Shown here: positions 36,681 to 46,034 of the stretch, piece after piece
Layout of the letters: each line of letters begins with the position of its first letter
Numbering within the stretch: the stretch's first letter is position 1
Source of the DNA: Bacteroidota bacterium
Lineage (GTDB): Bacteria > Bacteroidota > Bacteroidia > AKYH767-A > OLB10
DNA length: 64,000 nt
Direction of reading: 5' to 3'
Assembly (NCBI GenBank): GCA_016709725.1
Contig: JADJMG010000007.1
Coordinates: 186,001 to 250,000, forward strand
Program-made: the position numbers and the translations under genes
The notes under the pieces: model-generated
What the model saw: only the letters and a program-made list of their open reading frames with translations
Databases searched by the model: none
Told to the model about the DNA's origin: nothing

Positions 36681-38850
36681 ATGTTACGACTCGTTTTGCA
36701 ATCCTTCGTGCATTACTTCTTCTTTTTGGGATTTCGCCAATAATTGCCTCCATTCGATCTAATTCAACAAAATTCAAGATGATAACTGGCCTTTTATCCG
36801 TTAAACTTGTAAATAAATTCAATGCCCGTGAATCAGATTCAGACCAAACACGTTCTGCCGATAATAAGAATAGATTAGAATGAACACCATTAAGCAGGGT
36901 ATCTGGAACAGAGAATTTGCTCAGTTCTTCTAACTCGATAATGATAACGTGATAGTCTGATTTTTTAATTCCTATTTTCAAAAACCAATCTGAAATGTTC
37001 TTTGCACTGTGAAAATTTTCATCCTGTGTGTAACGATGTCCTTTAACTTTGATGGGATTTTCAAAAGTTAGATCATTTGTGCTTAAATATAATATCGAGC
37101 TGTAGTATTCAGTAAATTTATTGACTATTTTTTTTCCAATGAATGTTTTCCCTTCTCCTCTTTTTATACTGGAAAGTGTGATAATGATGGGTTCATTTTC
37201 TTGATTAAAAGCTTCCTTGTTTTGAACGATAAGGTTAGACCTGAAATGTGAAAGTATAGATTGATTTAGGCCTTCAACAATGACCATTTTATCGATGGTA
37301 TTATAATTCGGAAATGCGCTTAAGAATTTTAGCCCCGTGAATTTTTCAGCGCGACTCGTACTTTGAACCGTTTTTCCCAACAGCGATTTTGCTAAGATGA
37401 TCGCTAATGTGAGAATAAACGTAGCAACAAAGGCCATAATTACCAAAAAAGTTCTCTTTGAGGGTTGCGGTTTTAGAGGAAGAAAAGGGAAATCAGTTAT
37501 ACTTAAGTTGTTTGACATTTCTAAACTTTGCTGACGCAATTTTGCCATGTTAAGTCCATGTAACACACTTAAATATTCTTTCTCACTGATATCAACTTCT
37601 CGTTCGATACGTTTTAAATTTGATCCAATAGGAGCGAGCTCTTTATAGATACCATCAAAACTATCTAGGCGTTTCAAAATCACTTTTAGTTTTGCCTCAT
37701 TCTCATCCACAGCAAGGTAATGGCTCAGCCATTCGTTTAACATGTTAGCTCGAGGAAGACCTTCTGGAGTGTTATTCCATTTGTACTGAACTTCGATTTC
37801 GTCTTTAATCGATTTCTTTAGTTTTTCTGAATCTGCGCGGTAATTACTTAATAATTCTCGATCTTCATTGTACAATTCAGCATTCGCAATTTTATAGGTC
37901 AATTCTGATAATTGTTCGCGCAGCTTGGAGAGTTTGGCATTTACTTCGAGAATGTTTTTCTTCATCTCAATTTTTTGCTCTACTTTCTTTAATGCCGCTA
38001 GTGATGATTCTAACAATTCTTCTTGTTTTTGACGATCAGCTGTGACGTTCTCCTTTGATTCAGCTACAAACTTGGCTTGTTCATAATAGTTGATTATTTT
38101 GTTCTGTGAGCTATAATCTCTCAGCCGATCTTCAGACTGTCGCAATTGCAAAGCAGCAAGTCGGAGTTGTTCTTCAAAATAGTTCACCACGTTATTGGTT
38201 TCTCGTCCTTTGATGCCTTTGTAGCGAGATATAACAACATCGACAATGAACTGAAGTGTTTGTTGGCATACGGCAGGATCATTGCTTTTATAGGAGATCT
38301 CAATCATGTCACTGGATTGCTTTCTCATTGCACTCATGTTCGCAGAAATCTCATCTAAACTATAAATACTGCCTGGTGAAGAGAGCAGTTGAACAATCTC
38401 ATTATTTTCTTTGGCTTTTTTGAAGCTTTCAATTTTAAAAAAGGTTAGATCCTCTGATCCCTTAACGATTAACTGCAATCGCAATTTTTCTGGAATTGAC
38501 TCGCGAATTTTATTGAAATTTTCTTCTGAAAGTTCTTTGTAGCTAGGCTTCTTTATGAGCAAATGTTTTGCTAATAGTCGCATGCCTACTTCTTCAATGG
38601 ATTCCCTTGATTTGATAGTGGCCATTAAATTGTCAAATGCATTGTTGACAGCAAAATAATCTACACGATCGTTTTCGTCCGAGGTAATTCCATATCCACT
38701 TGCAATTCCAGTGTAAACTTGTGTATTGGAAACATATTCCTTCTTGGTAATACGGGTTAGAAAAAACACGACACCCGCTGTAAGCAGCGGGAATAAAACT
38801 AGAAGTTTCCAGTTTCTAAATATAATCCGAATAAATTCAAGAAGGTTCAC
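36661..38850 (-). CDS. Wzc-like polysaccharide co-polymerase with degenerate kinase domain
   Basis: The 729-residue protein has two membrane helices, WKLLVLFPLLTAGVVFFLT near the start and TFLVIMAFVATFILTLAIIL at about residue 475, enclosing a periplasmic domain. That domain has long coiled coils (LRLAALQLRQSEDRLRDYSS and others) and the family's PxP segment PFLPLKPQPSKR before the second helix. The cytosolic end resembles a BY-kinase: ITLSSIKRGEGKTFIGKKIV carries Walker A. No tyrosine cluster is seen at the C terminus (RRSNARRIAKRVVTFDFRRT), and the Walker A' D-x-D is missing (LYLSTNDL). It likely controls chain length and export but may not phosphorylate itself. Confidence 0.85.
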   Translation of the reverse strand: MNLLEFIRIIFRNWKLLVLFPLLTAGVVFFLTRITKKEYVSNTQVYTGIASGYGITSDENDRVDYFAVNNAFDNLMATIKSRESIEEVGMRLLAKHLLIKKPSYKELSEENFNKIRESIPEKLRLQLIVKGSEDLTFFKIESFKKAKENNEIVQLLSSPGSIYSLDEISANMSAMRKQSSDMIEISYKSNDPAVCQQTLQFIVDVVISRYKGIKGRETNNVVNYFEEQLRLAALQLRQSEDRLRDYSSQNKIINYYEQAKFVAESKENVTADRQKQEELLESSLAALKKVEQKIEMKKNILEVNAKLSKLREQLSELTYKIANAELYNEDRELLSNYRADSEKLKKSIKDEIEVQYKWNNTPEGLPRANMLNEWLSHYLAVDENEAKLKVILKRLDSFDGIYKELAPIGSNLKRIEREVDISEKEYLSVLHGLNMAKLRQQSLEMSNNLSITDFPFLPLKPQPSKRTFLVIMAFVATFILTLAIILAKSLLGKTVQSTSRAEKFTGLKFLSAFPNYNTIDKMVIVEGLNQSILSHFRSNLIVQNKEAFNQENEPIIITLSSIKRGEGKTFIGKKIVNKFTEYYSSILYLSTNDLTFENPIKVKGHRYTQDENFHSAKNISDWFLKIGIKKSDYHVIIIELEELSKFSVPDTLLNGVHSNLFLLSAERVWSESDSRALNLFTSLTDKRPVIILNFVELDRMEAIIGEIPKRRSNARRIAKRVVTFDFRRT

Positions 38851-38851
38851 T

Positions 38852-39661
38852 TTATCTAACTAAGGTATCTAATCGCTTTCCTAATAATTTTTCAAGTTGC
38901 TGATAATTGGTATAGAAATCTTTTTTAGAAATTTCATAATCTGTTTCAGCCCTGGTAGCTATCGCAGAAACAGATGAAAAATCAGCGATGGAGATGTCTC
39001 CCTGGGAGAATTGTTTATCTGCCATATCCAACAGTAATCGACTGGTTCCGCGCGAAGCACTTGCTATCATCATCATTCGATGTGATGTTAACATATTGTT
39101 ATACTCATAAACGACCTGCCGGGATACATCCATTTTGATCTTTTCCCATGTTTGTCGTCTAACTTCTAATTCTTGCTTATATACATTGATTCGACTAGTT
39201 CTTCCAAAAAGTAGAAACAACGGAACATTAACATTGAGGGCTAATCTGAATCCAGTTTGAACGGTTGCCGATTGAATGGCTTCAGGTTCTTGATTGGTGT
39301 TGTAAAATGAATTTTGATTACCTAATGGCTGTGTGGAAGTTCCAAAAACACCGTTCTGCCATTCTCGTCGAGCAAATTTTATTTGTTGTGTTCCCGCTTC
39401 AATCAAGGCATCTTGCGCTTTCATAGTTGGACTATTTAACGCAGCTATGGTAATGAGACTATCTAAGGATACTAATTGCTCTCTTAAATCTTTGGTAAGA
39501 TCAATGGTTTTGATGGATAAACTATCTCCATCCGTTACTCTTAACTCTTGATTTATCATACTTCCATTTTCTACAGACTGAGAATACGCAATCTGAGAAA
39601 TTGACAAACCTAGAAGTAGGGTGAAGGCATACAAAGGGAATTTATACTTTCCGACTAACAT
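38852..39661 (-). CDS. Short TolC-like outer-membrane factor
   Basis: The 269-residue protein has a signal peptide (MLVGKYKFPLYAFTLLLGLSISQIAYSQ). Long helices of the TolC family follow: LVSLDSLITIAALNSPTMKA, IEAGTQQIKFARREWQNGVF, VYKQELEVRRQTWEKIKMDV, YEYNNMLTSHRMMMIASA and ADFSSVSAIATRAETDYE. A full TolC has two such repeats (about 430 residues); this has about one, so it may be half-size or unusual. It stands between the initiating transferase and the Wzc-like gene, where a Wza-type exporter would normally be. It starts 2 bases after the previous gene. Confidence 0.78.
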   Translation of the reverse strand: MLVGKYKFPLYAFTLLLGLSISQIAYSQSVENGSMINQELRVTDGDSLSIKTIDLTKDLREQLVSLDSLITIAALNSPTMKAQDALIEAGTQQIKFARREWQNGVFGTSTQPLGNQNSFYNTNQEPEAIQSATVQTGFRLALNVNVPLFLLFGRTSRINVYKQELEVRRQTWEKIKMDVSRQVVYEYNNMLTSHRMMMIASASRGTSRLLLDMADKQFSQGDISIADFSSVSAIATRAETDYEISKKDFYTNYQQLEKLLGKRLDTLVR

Positions 39662-39663
39662 GG

Positions 39664-40790
39664 TTATACGTTTTCGCTTTGTAACATGGCTGGAAAAGTC
39701 TTCAAAATAATCTTTAGATCTAATAAGATGGAGTGATTAAGTGCATAATTATTATCAAGTGCAATTCTTTCTTCTTCTGACATGTCTTTTTTTCCACGCT
39801 TTGTCACTTGCCATAATCCAGTTAGACCTGCAGGTGCAAGAAAACGAAATGCTCTTATATCGGTGGTTAGTAATTCAGCTTCATAAAGTGGAAGTGGACG
39901 ATTGCCAACCAGTGACATATCACCCTTAAGAATATTTATCAACTGTGGTAATTCATCAATAGAGGAGTTACGCAAGAATTTTCCGATGCGAGAAATGCGC
40001 GGATCATTTTTTGCTTTAAAAAAGATTCCTTGTTTTTCAACATCTTGCAAGAAGAAATAGAAGTTTTCACAGAATTGTTTATTATCCGAATACATGATAG
40101 GAGAACAAGCTTTACCAAGTCTTTCGCAGTCCGGACAACTGGTAGGAATTTCAATCCTTGGTCCCTCAGCATATAAATTAAGATGGTTCATATTTCCGAT
40201 ACTTTTATCAGCACCGGGGATCATAGTTCTAAATTTTAATAAATCGAAAATTCTGTAATTGGAACCAACTCGTTTTGAACGATACATAATCGCCCCTTTG
40301 ATTCAAGTCGAATGGCGATAGCTGTAAGTATAAGTATGGGTGATGCCATTAAAAGAACAACCGATGAAAAGCTGATGTCAATTAATCTTTTTACAATTAA
40401 ACTTTTTCTGCTATAGAGTGAAAGCAGGGAAAATCTTCCGTGCTTATTCGTAAACAAGTGAATAACTTGAAAAACAGTCGTCACAACTTTTTCGGTTGCC
40501 ACCACATCTAAGTATCCAGCATTTAAGAAATAATTAAGGTTGGAACGATCTGGTTTATCGGAGTAACCAATAATAATAGTTTTACGAAAAGATGGTTTTG
40601 CACGAATTATTTTCATCGTATCCCCAGCAAATTCATTAGGAGTGTAAACCGGTGTTACAAGGATGTCGGGAATATGATCGTTGCACATAAAGTCAAAAGC
40701 AGTCTCTAGATCTGCGAAACTTTTTACTTGATGCTTTGGAAATGCTTCCTCTAACTTTTCTTGCGCAGCTACTTGCGGATGGATATACAC
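39664..40790 (-). CDS. Initiating sugar-phosphate transferase with pseudo-receiver N terminus, frameshifted
   Basis: The N-terminal part (about 40790-40430) has the beta-alpha pattern of a receiver domain (VYIHPQVAAQEKLEEAFPKH, DILVTPVY, TIIIGYS, LNAGYLDVVATE). The phosphate-accepting Asp position reads as Thr or Pro, so it is a pseudo-receiver. One membrane helix follows (SSVVLLMASPILILTAIAI). The catalytic domain is the WbaP/EpsL type: RIFDLLKFRTMIPGADK, FLRNSSIDELPQLINILKGD and MSLVGNRPLPLYEAE. It attaches the first sugar-1-phosphate to undecaprenyl phosphate. The shift is at the C4 run 40293-40296; one base restores ESKGAIMYRSKRVGSNYR. The start codon appears to be GTG, and one added A just before it would give a longer KRVLKVVYIHPQ start. 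Confidence 0.87.
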
Positions 40791-40816
40791 TACTTTAATA
40801 CTCTCTTCACTGTATA

Positions 40817-41197
40817 TTAAGCTGCTTGTGACCTTCTAAATACAGACTGTATTCTTACTAATAATTCTTCTGGATTAAAAGGCTTTTGAAGGTAATCATC
40901 AGCTCCAGCAGTAAACGATTTTATTCGATCTTCACTCTTCTGTTTGCAGGATAACATAATGATGGGTACTGCTTGCATTCCGGTTTGTTTTCGTATGCTC
41001 TCAGTGAGTTCATAACCATTGATCATGGGCATATCTATATCGACCAAGATTAAGTCCGCAGTATTGCCTTCTTTGAACCAACTCATGGCTTCATAGCCAT
41101 TATCTTTTGTAAAAACAGTGTAGTCGTCCGATAAAAAATTGTCAAGTAGCATTCTGATACTTAATTCATCGTCAACTACCAGTATTCTCTTTTTCAT
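40817..41197 (-). CDS. CheY-like single-domain response regulator
   Basis: The 126-residue protein is a receiver domain only. MKKRILVVDDELSIRMLLDN holds the acidic pair. ADLILVDIDMPMINGYELTE holds the phosphate-accepting Asp53, VPIIMLSCKQKSEDRIKSF the switch Ser, and GADDYLQKPFNPEELLVRIQ the conserved Lys. No output domain follows, so it probably acts by protein contact. It lies between the hybrid kinase (gap about 31 bases) and the initiating transferase (26 bases), all on the minus strand. A role in controlling polysaccharide synthesis is likely but inferred only from position. Confidence 0.93.
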   Translation of the reverse strand: MKKRILVVDDELSIRMLLDNFLSDDYTVFTKDNGYEAMSWFKEGNTADLILVDIDMPMINGYELTESIRKQTGMQAVPIIMLSCKQKSEDRIKSFTAGADDYLQKPFNPEELLVRIQSVFRRSQAA

Positions 41198-41228
41198 GGG
41201 TCTAGTTTATGGAATGTTTATACGTAAG

Positions 41229-43737
41229 TTACTTACCAAAGGTTTTGATTTTGTAAAAAGTATCTGCCTTCATGAGTTCAATCAGCGTTTTTTCTACTTC
41301 CAATTTGATCATTGGCCATTTTTTATGATTTCCAATTGCGCTAATTCATCCGAAGCATGGTCCTCTATCCATTTCATCTCATTCTCTAAATGAGTATTCC
41401 CCGACATATTCATATTGGGAATTAGTTTGTGTGAAAATTTATTCACCGAAATCCAATCTCCTTGTTGAATAGCATGATTTAACTCGTTTATGGTAGGGGG
41501 TACGGTGTCAATAATGGCTTGAAGCATCTTGACTATAAAACTGTCTTTTCCACGTGAAAAACTTTGCAATACATGGAGACTCGCGTGTTCAAATTGAATA
41601 ATGGGATCGGTAGTTGGCGGTACATCTTGGTTAGGTATGGGAATTATTTCTTCATCAATTTCATACTTGGTGCTACCAAGCTGTTGTGTGATTAATTTAT
41701 AAAGTTTATTTGAACTATAAGGTTTGAAAATAACATCATTCATTCCATACTCTTTAAATTTTATTTCATCTCCATTTTTTGCATTTGCAGTGATGGCAAT
41801 TATGGGAATGTTTTGCTGGTGCTTAGGGAATTGATTTCTGATAATATGCGTCGCGTCAATTCCATCTAAAATTGGCATTTGAATATCCATCAAAATAAGA
41901 TCAAACTCTTTCCTGTGATAGAGCTCAATGGCAATCTGTCCGTTGTCTGCAATGTCTAAACTAGCACCCCATTCAGTGATTAGCTCAGAGGCAAAAAGTT
42001 GATTTACTCGATTGTCCTCTGCCAAAAGAATTTTCACACCTTTTAATGTGCCTTCATAACTATTTTCTGTGCTTGTAGAGGCTACAATTGAATCAGGATT
42101 TGACTTTTCAAAAAGTAATTCAAAGGAAAATGAACTTCCTTTTTCATACTTGCTTTCCAAATGAATAGTGCTATTCATTAGGTAAGTAAGTCTTTCACGA
42201 TTGTCAAACCAAGTCCAAGGCCACCATGCATACGACTTGATTCATCATTGGCTTGTGTAAAGGCTTCAAATATGTTTTGGAGTTTACTGGCTTGAATACC
42301 TATTCCAGTGTCAGAAACAGAGAAACGAATATGGCATTCCGTATTGGTTTCAGCAATGAGGTCGGCCGAGAATACAACTTTTCCCGTTGGTGTAAATTTA
42401 ATGGCATTGCTTATTAAATGCATTAACACTTGATTCAATTTGTTAACGTCACCAATCAAGCATGGATTAATTTCGTCATCAATAAAACTAATTAACTCAA
42501 TTTTCTTGTGCTGCGCATTTGTCTTGAAAGTATAATTGAGATTATAAAACAAATTTGTTAAATCGAAAGGGGCGTTACGAAGTTTACTTCTTCCTTCTTT
42601 GAGTTTGCTAAAATCAAAAATATCATTAAATAATAGAAGCAAATTCTCAGTACTTTGCTTAATAGATTGTGCATATTTATACTGCTGATCATTCAGCGGT
42701 GATTTAAGTAAAAGCTTAGTGAGTCCAACGATTCCATTCATGGGCGTCTTAATTTCATGACTCATGTTGGCAAGAAATAGTTCCTTAATTTGATTGGATT
42801 CTTCTGCTGATTGCTTGGCTTTCTTTAAGTCATTCTCAGCTATTAGTCGTTTGGTGATATCTTGTGAGAAGGCAATAACATAATCGTCTTCTCCTTCTTC
42901 CGTAACCTTGTAGTTTTTAAAAAGCAAACTGAGTTGATGCCCCGACTTACTTTGTACTTTTAGAATTCCTTCTTGGACTTGATTCGATTGTAAATTTGAC
43001 AAATATTCCTTTTGAAATTGTTCTCGATATTCTATCGGCATAAAATCTGAAATTCGTTTTCCAATAAGATCATGTGATTCATACTCTAAGATTTCACATC
43101 CTGCTGGATTCATAGAAAGTATTGTGCCTGTCATATCGTGTGTACAGATAATGGCCTGACTATAATTGATTAAATCCCGATTCCTTTTTTCACTCTTAAT
43201 TATTTCCTGCTCGTAAATTTTTCGGGTTGTTACATCATTGAAAAGGATTAAATAAGCCGTTTTCTTCGAGTTAGGATTGATCATGGGAGTAGCGGTTCCT
43301 TCTAACCAAATAGATTGTCCATTCTTGTTCAAGTATCTAATTTCACCTTGCCATGTTTTACCATTTAAGAGCGACCTTTTAGCCAGTTCAATCGTGGAAT
43401 GTTGATCTTTTGAAAGTAAATCCCAAGTATAAAGGTTAGTGATCTCCTCCGATTTTAAATTGAGCAGTAATTCTAATTTTCGATTGATAGATACAATTTT
43501 TCCTGACTTGTCAAGGATAGCCGACAAACTCGATTCATTGATGGCATGTTTAATATTTGCATTTTCAACGCTTGATTCTTCCTTGAATAATTGAAAAATA
43601 TTGTCAATGGTTTTATTCTTGATATCATCCTTGACATAGGATGCTGATATGGCCTCCAAAAAACTCCCCATTTCTGGATGTGTAGGTAGATGGTTGCCAA
43701 AATACTTAGCAAGTTGTCGTTGTAGTAAAGGATGCAT
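41229..43737 (-). CDS. Hybrid histidine kinase with PAS, receiver and HPt domains, frameshifted
   Basis: The protein has an N-terminal region, two or three PAS domains (ILDKSGKIVSINRKLELLLN; IICTHDMTGTILSMNPAGCE), a HisKA domain with His327 in FLANMSHEIKTPMNGIVGLT and an ATPase domain (LIGDVNKLNQVLMHLISNAI, RMHGGLGLGLTIVKDLLT). The frame then stops, at TAATG near 42178. The last ATPase strands (MNSTIHLESKYEKGSSFSFE) are in the next frame, followed by a receiver (IALLYH-like ... DLILMDIQMPILDG) and an HPt domain with KFSHKLIP. A second shift in the T6 run 41319-41324 extends it to a stop at 41229. No membrane helices are seen, so it may be a cytosolic sensor. It is likely coupled to the CheY next to it. 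Confidence 0.88.
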
Positions 43738-43819
43738 ATCGTATATTCTTACTTCTTCTACGATTTGACTCGAAAATTGTTACTCTAAAATGAATCAATA
43801 AATGATCTCAATCACCACC

Positions 43820-43844
43820 GAAATTTAAAACCAATTTAAATTTC
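43820..43844. repeat. Perfect AT-rich palindrome upstream of the kinase gene
   Basis: GAAATTTAAA and TTTAAATTTC pair over 10 bases with a 5-base loop. It lies in the gap between kdsA and the kinase gene, 83 bases before the kinase start. It could be an operator or a weak end signal for kdsA. Confidence 0.4.
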
Positions 43845-43893
43845 TGTGTGACAATAAAATTTATATCTTATTGAAAATGAATAAGATGTATAT

Positions 43894-44706
43894 CTATAGA
43901 ATCGCGTGTCTTATTTTAAGCAATTGTTGTAAAAGCGTTTCAACCTTATCCAATGCAATCATATTTGCACCATCACTTAATGCTTCTGCAGGATTCGGGT
44001 GTGTCTCTAAGAAAATACCATCAGCGCCCGTAGCAATAGCAGCCTTTGCAATAGTAGCGATAAGCTCAGGACGACCTCCAGTAACACCTGAACTTTGATT
44101 AGGTTGCTGAACACTATGCGTAATGTCCATCACAACAGGGTATCCAAAATTCTTCATTGTGGGAATTCCTCTGTAGTCAACAACTAAATCTGAATAACCT
44201 AAAGACGTTCCTCTTTCAGTAAGCATGATGTTACTATTTCCTGAATTAAAAATTTTCTCCACCGCAAATTTCATTGCTTCAGGAGAAGAAAATTGTCCTT
44301 TTTTAACATTTACAACTTTATGAGTTTTCGCAGCAGCAACCAACAAGTCTGTTTGTCGACATAAAAAGGCAGGAATTTGCAATATATCAACATACTCTGC
44401 TGCAATGGCTGCTTCATGACTTTCGTGAATGTCGGTAAGCAAGGGTAGATTTAACTCTTTTCCCACCTTGCTTAAAATTCCCAAAGCAAGTTCATCGCCC
44501 ATACCGGTATAAGAATCGATACGTGTACGATTCGCTTTACGAAATGAAGCTTTGAAAATAAAAGGGATGCCTAAACGATTAGTGATTTGCTGCAATTTGT
44601 GTGCTGTTTGATACGTAATTTCTTCACTTTCCACTACACAAGTACCAGCGATTAAGAAAAAACTTTTAGTATCGGTATTTTTTAGATGGGGGATATGTGG
44701 ATACAT
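43894..44706 (-). CDS. kdsA: 3-deoxy-8-phosphooctulonate synthase (KDO-8-P synthase)
   Basis: KdsA joins phosphoenolpyruvate and arabinose 5-phosphate to make KDO-8-phosphate, needed for the lipid A core. The 270-residue barrel has FFLIAGTCVVESEEI, IPFIFKASFRKANRTRIDSY, then GLGLELLS-like helix text, LLTDIHESHEAAIAAEYVDI and LQIPAFLCRQTDLLVAAAKT. The later motifs VNVKKGQFSSPEAMKFAVEK and VVMDITHSVQQPNQSSGVTG, and GADGIFLETHPNPAEALSDG, complete the family. Its own -7 motif is 10 bases upstream. The long surface polysaccharide locus nearby makes the location sensible, but kdsA is a general lipopolysaccharide gene. Confidence 0.97.
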   Translation of the reverse strand: MYPHIPHLKNTDTKSFFLIAGTCVVESEEITYQTAHKLQQITNRLGIPFIFKASFRKANRTRIDSYTGMGDELALGILSKVGKELNLPLLTDIHESHEAAIAAEYVDILQIPAFLCRQTDLLVAAAKTHKVVNVKKGQFSSPEAMKFAVEKIFNSGNSNIMLTERGTSLGYSDLVVDYRGIPTMKNFGYPVVMDITHSVQQPNQSSGVTGGRPELIATIAKAAIATGADGIFLETHPNPAEALSDGANMIALDKVETLLQQLLKIRHAIL

Positions 44707-44716
44707 CTTTTTTTTG

Positions 44717-44724
44717 CAAAGATA
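44717..44724 (-). promoter_or_regulatory. -7 promoter element of kdsA
   Basis: The minus strand reads TATCTTTG, 10 bases before the ATG, with an A-rich spacer. Confidence 0.55.
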
Positions 44725-44818
44725 AGAAAGGTTTTAGGAAGATGGCAGTTCTAAAATACGATGTTAATCAATCAAATCGATCGCTCTTAGCTATTGAATA
44801 CGAGCTGTATGATGGATT

Positions 44819-46009
44819 CTATTCTACAAAAAGAACCAAACCCTTAAGATACTCTGCTTCGGGATGATAAATGCTAACAGGATGGTCGGCCGGTTGGGTT
44901 AGTTGATGCAAAATTTTGACTTCTCGTTGAGCTTGAATGGCCGATTGAAATATTATTTTTCGGAACAACTCTTTATCTACAGCTTGCGAGCAACTAAATG
45001 TAAACAATAATCCACCTGACTTAATATGCTTCAATCCTTCGGTATTTAAATTGCGATAACCAATCATCGCATTACTTACTTGATTTAAATGCTTGGCAAA
45101 TGCTGGTGGATCAAGTATGAGAATATCATATTGCATTTCTAATTGGCGCAAGTATGACATAACGTCGGATGTACTCGATTGATGTTTGCCTTGAAATTGA
45201 TTCAATGCTACGTTAAACTCCAGTCCTTCTATTGCTCGAGCAGAACTATCCACTGAATGAACTTCAGTTGCACCTCCTTGCAAAGAAGCCAGTGAAAATC
45301 CTCCTGTATAAGCAAAGGTATTTAACACTGTTTTTCCCTTGGAATAGTGCTTAAGTAATTGTCGATTATCACGCTGGTCTAAGAAGAATCCAGTCTTCTG
45401 ACCATTTACAAAGTCAACAGAAAGCTTTATTCCATGTTCAAGAACGGTTTCATTGGCATGATAGTTTTCTCTTTGTGCAAGAAAAATATTATCAGGTTTT
45501 TCATGCCCATGTTTGGCCATAGTTTCTGCACTTTTATCGTAAACAGCGTCAATGAAAGGCATCTCCTCTAAAATTAATTTAGCTAAAAAGGATTTAATCG
45601 ATTGCATTCCTAAGCTATAACTTTGAAGCACCACAGTGTTTCCATACACATCAGCAATAAGTCCGGGCATCCCATCTCCCTCACCATGAATTAGTCGAAA
45701 GGAATTAGTTTGAGTATTGGGAAAAGTTAAAACATGACGCAGCGACAAACATTTTTTAATCTTTTCTCTAAAGAATAGATCATCAACAACTTTTTCCTCG
45801 AAATCAAAACAACGAATACTGATCGTACCACGTTGAAAATGACCTGTGGCTAAATATTCTCCTTTTGCTGAATGTACTTGAACCAAATCGCCATTATTTA
45901 GTTCTGCAGGTTCAACTGCAATGGCGCCACTGAAAACCCAAGGATGCTTTTGTAAGAGTGATCTTTCTTTGCCTTTCTTTAATTGGATAATAGGATAGGG
46001 GAGCGACAT
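44819..46009 (-). CDS. RlmI-like 23S rRNA cytosine methyltransferase
   Basis: The 396-residue protein begins with a PUA-like domain (PIIQLKKGKERSLLQKHPWV, GEYLATGHFQRGTISIRCFD). The Rossmann-fold methyltransferase follows with NGQKTGFFLDQRDNRQLLKH, motif I LNTFAYTGGFSLASLQGGAT, motif II VHSVDSSARAIEGLEFNV and the catalytic-loop ILDPPAFAKHLNQ, then LLFTFSCSQAVDKELF. This is the plan of RlmI (YccW), which methylates C1962 of 23S rRNA with SAM. The length is normal. It is in a minus-strand unit after the M1 peptidase gene (25-base gap). Exact rRNA position is inferred from the family. Confidence 0.9.
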   Translation of the reverse strand: MSLPYPIIQLKKGKERSLLQKHPWVFSGAIAVEPAELNNGDLVQVHSAKGEYLATGHFQRGTISIRCFDFEEKVVDDLFFREKIKKCLSLRHVLTFPNTQTNSFRLIHGEGDGMPGLIADVYGNTVVLQSYSLGMQSIKSFLAKLILEEMPFIDAVYDKSAETMAKHGHEKPDNIFLAQRENYHANETVLEHGIKLSVDFVNGQKTGFFLDQRDNRQLLKHYSKGKTVLNTFAYTGGFSLASLQGGATEVHSVDSSARAIEGLEFNVALNQFQGKHQSSTSDVMSYLRQLEMQYDILILDPPAFAKHLNQVSNAMIGYRNLNTEGLKHIKSGGLLFTFSCSQAVDKELFRKIIFQSAIQAQREVKILHQLTQPADHPVSIYHPEAEYLKGLVLFVE

Positions 46010-46034
46010 ACTTTACGGTTCGAACGAATCTTTT

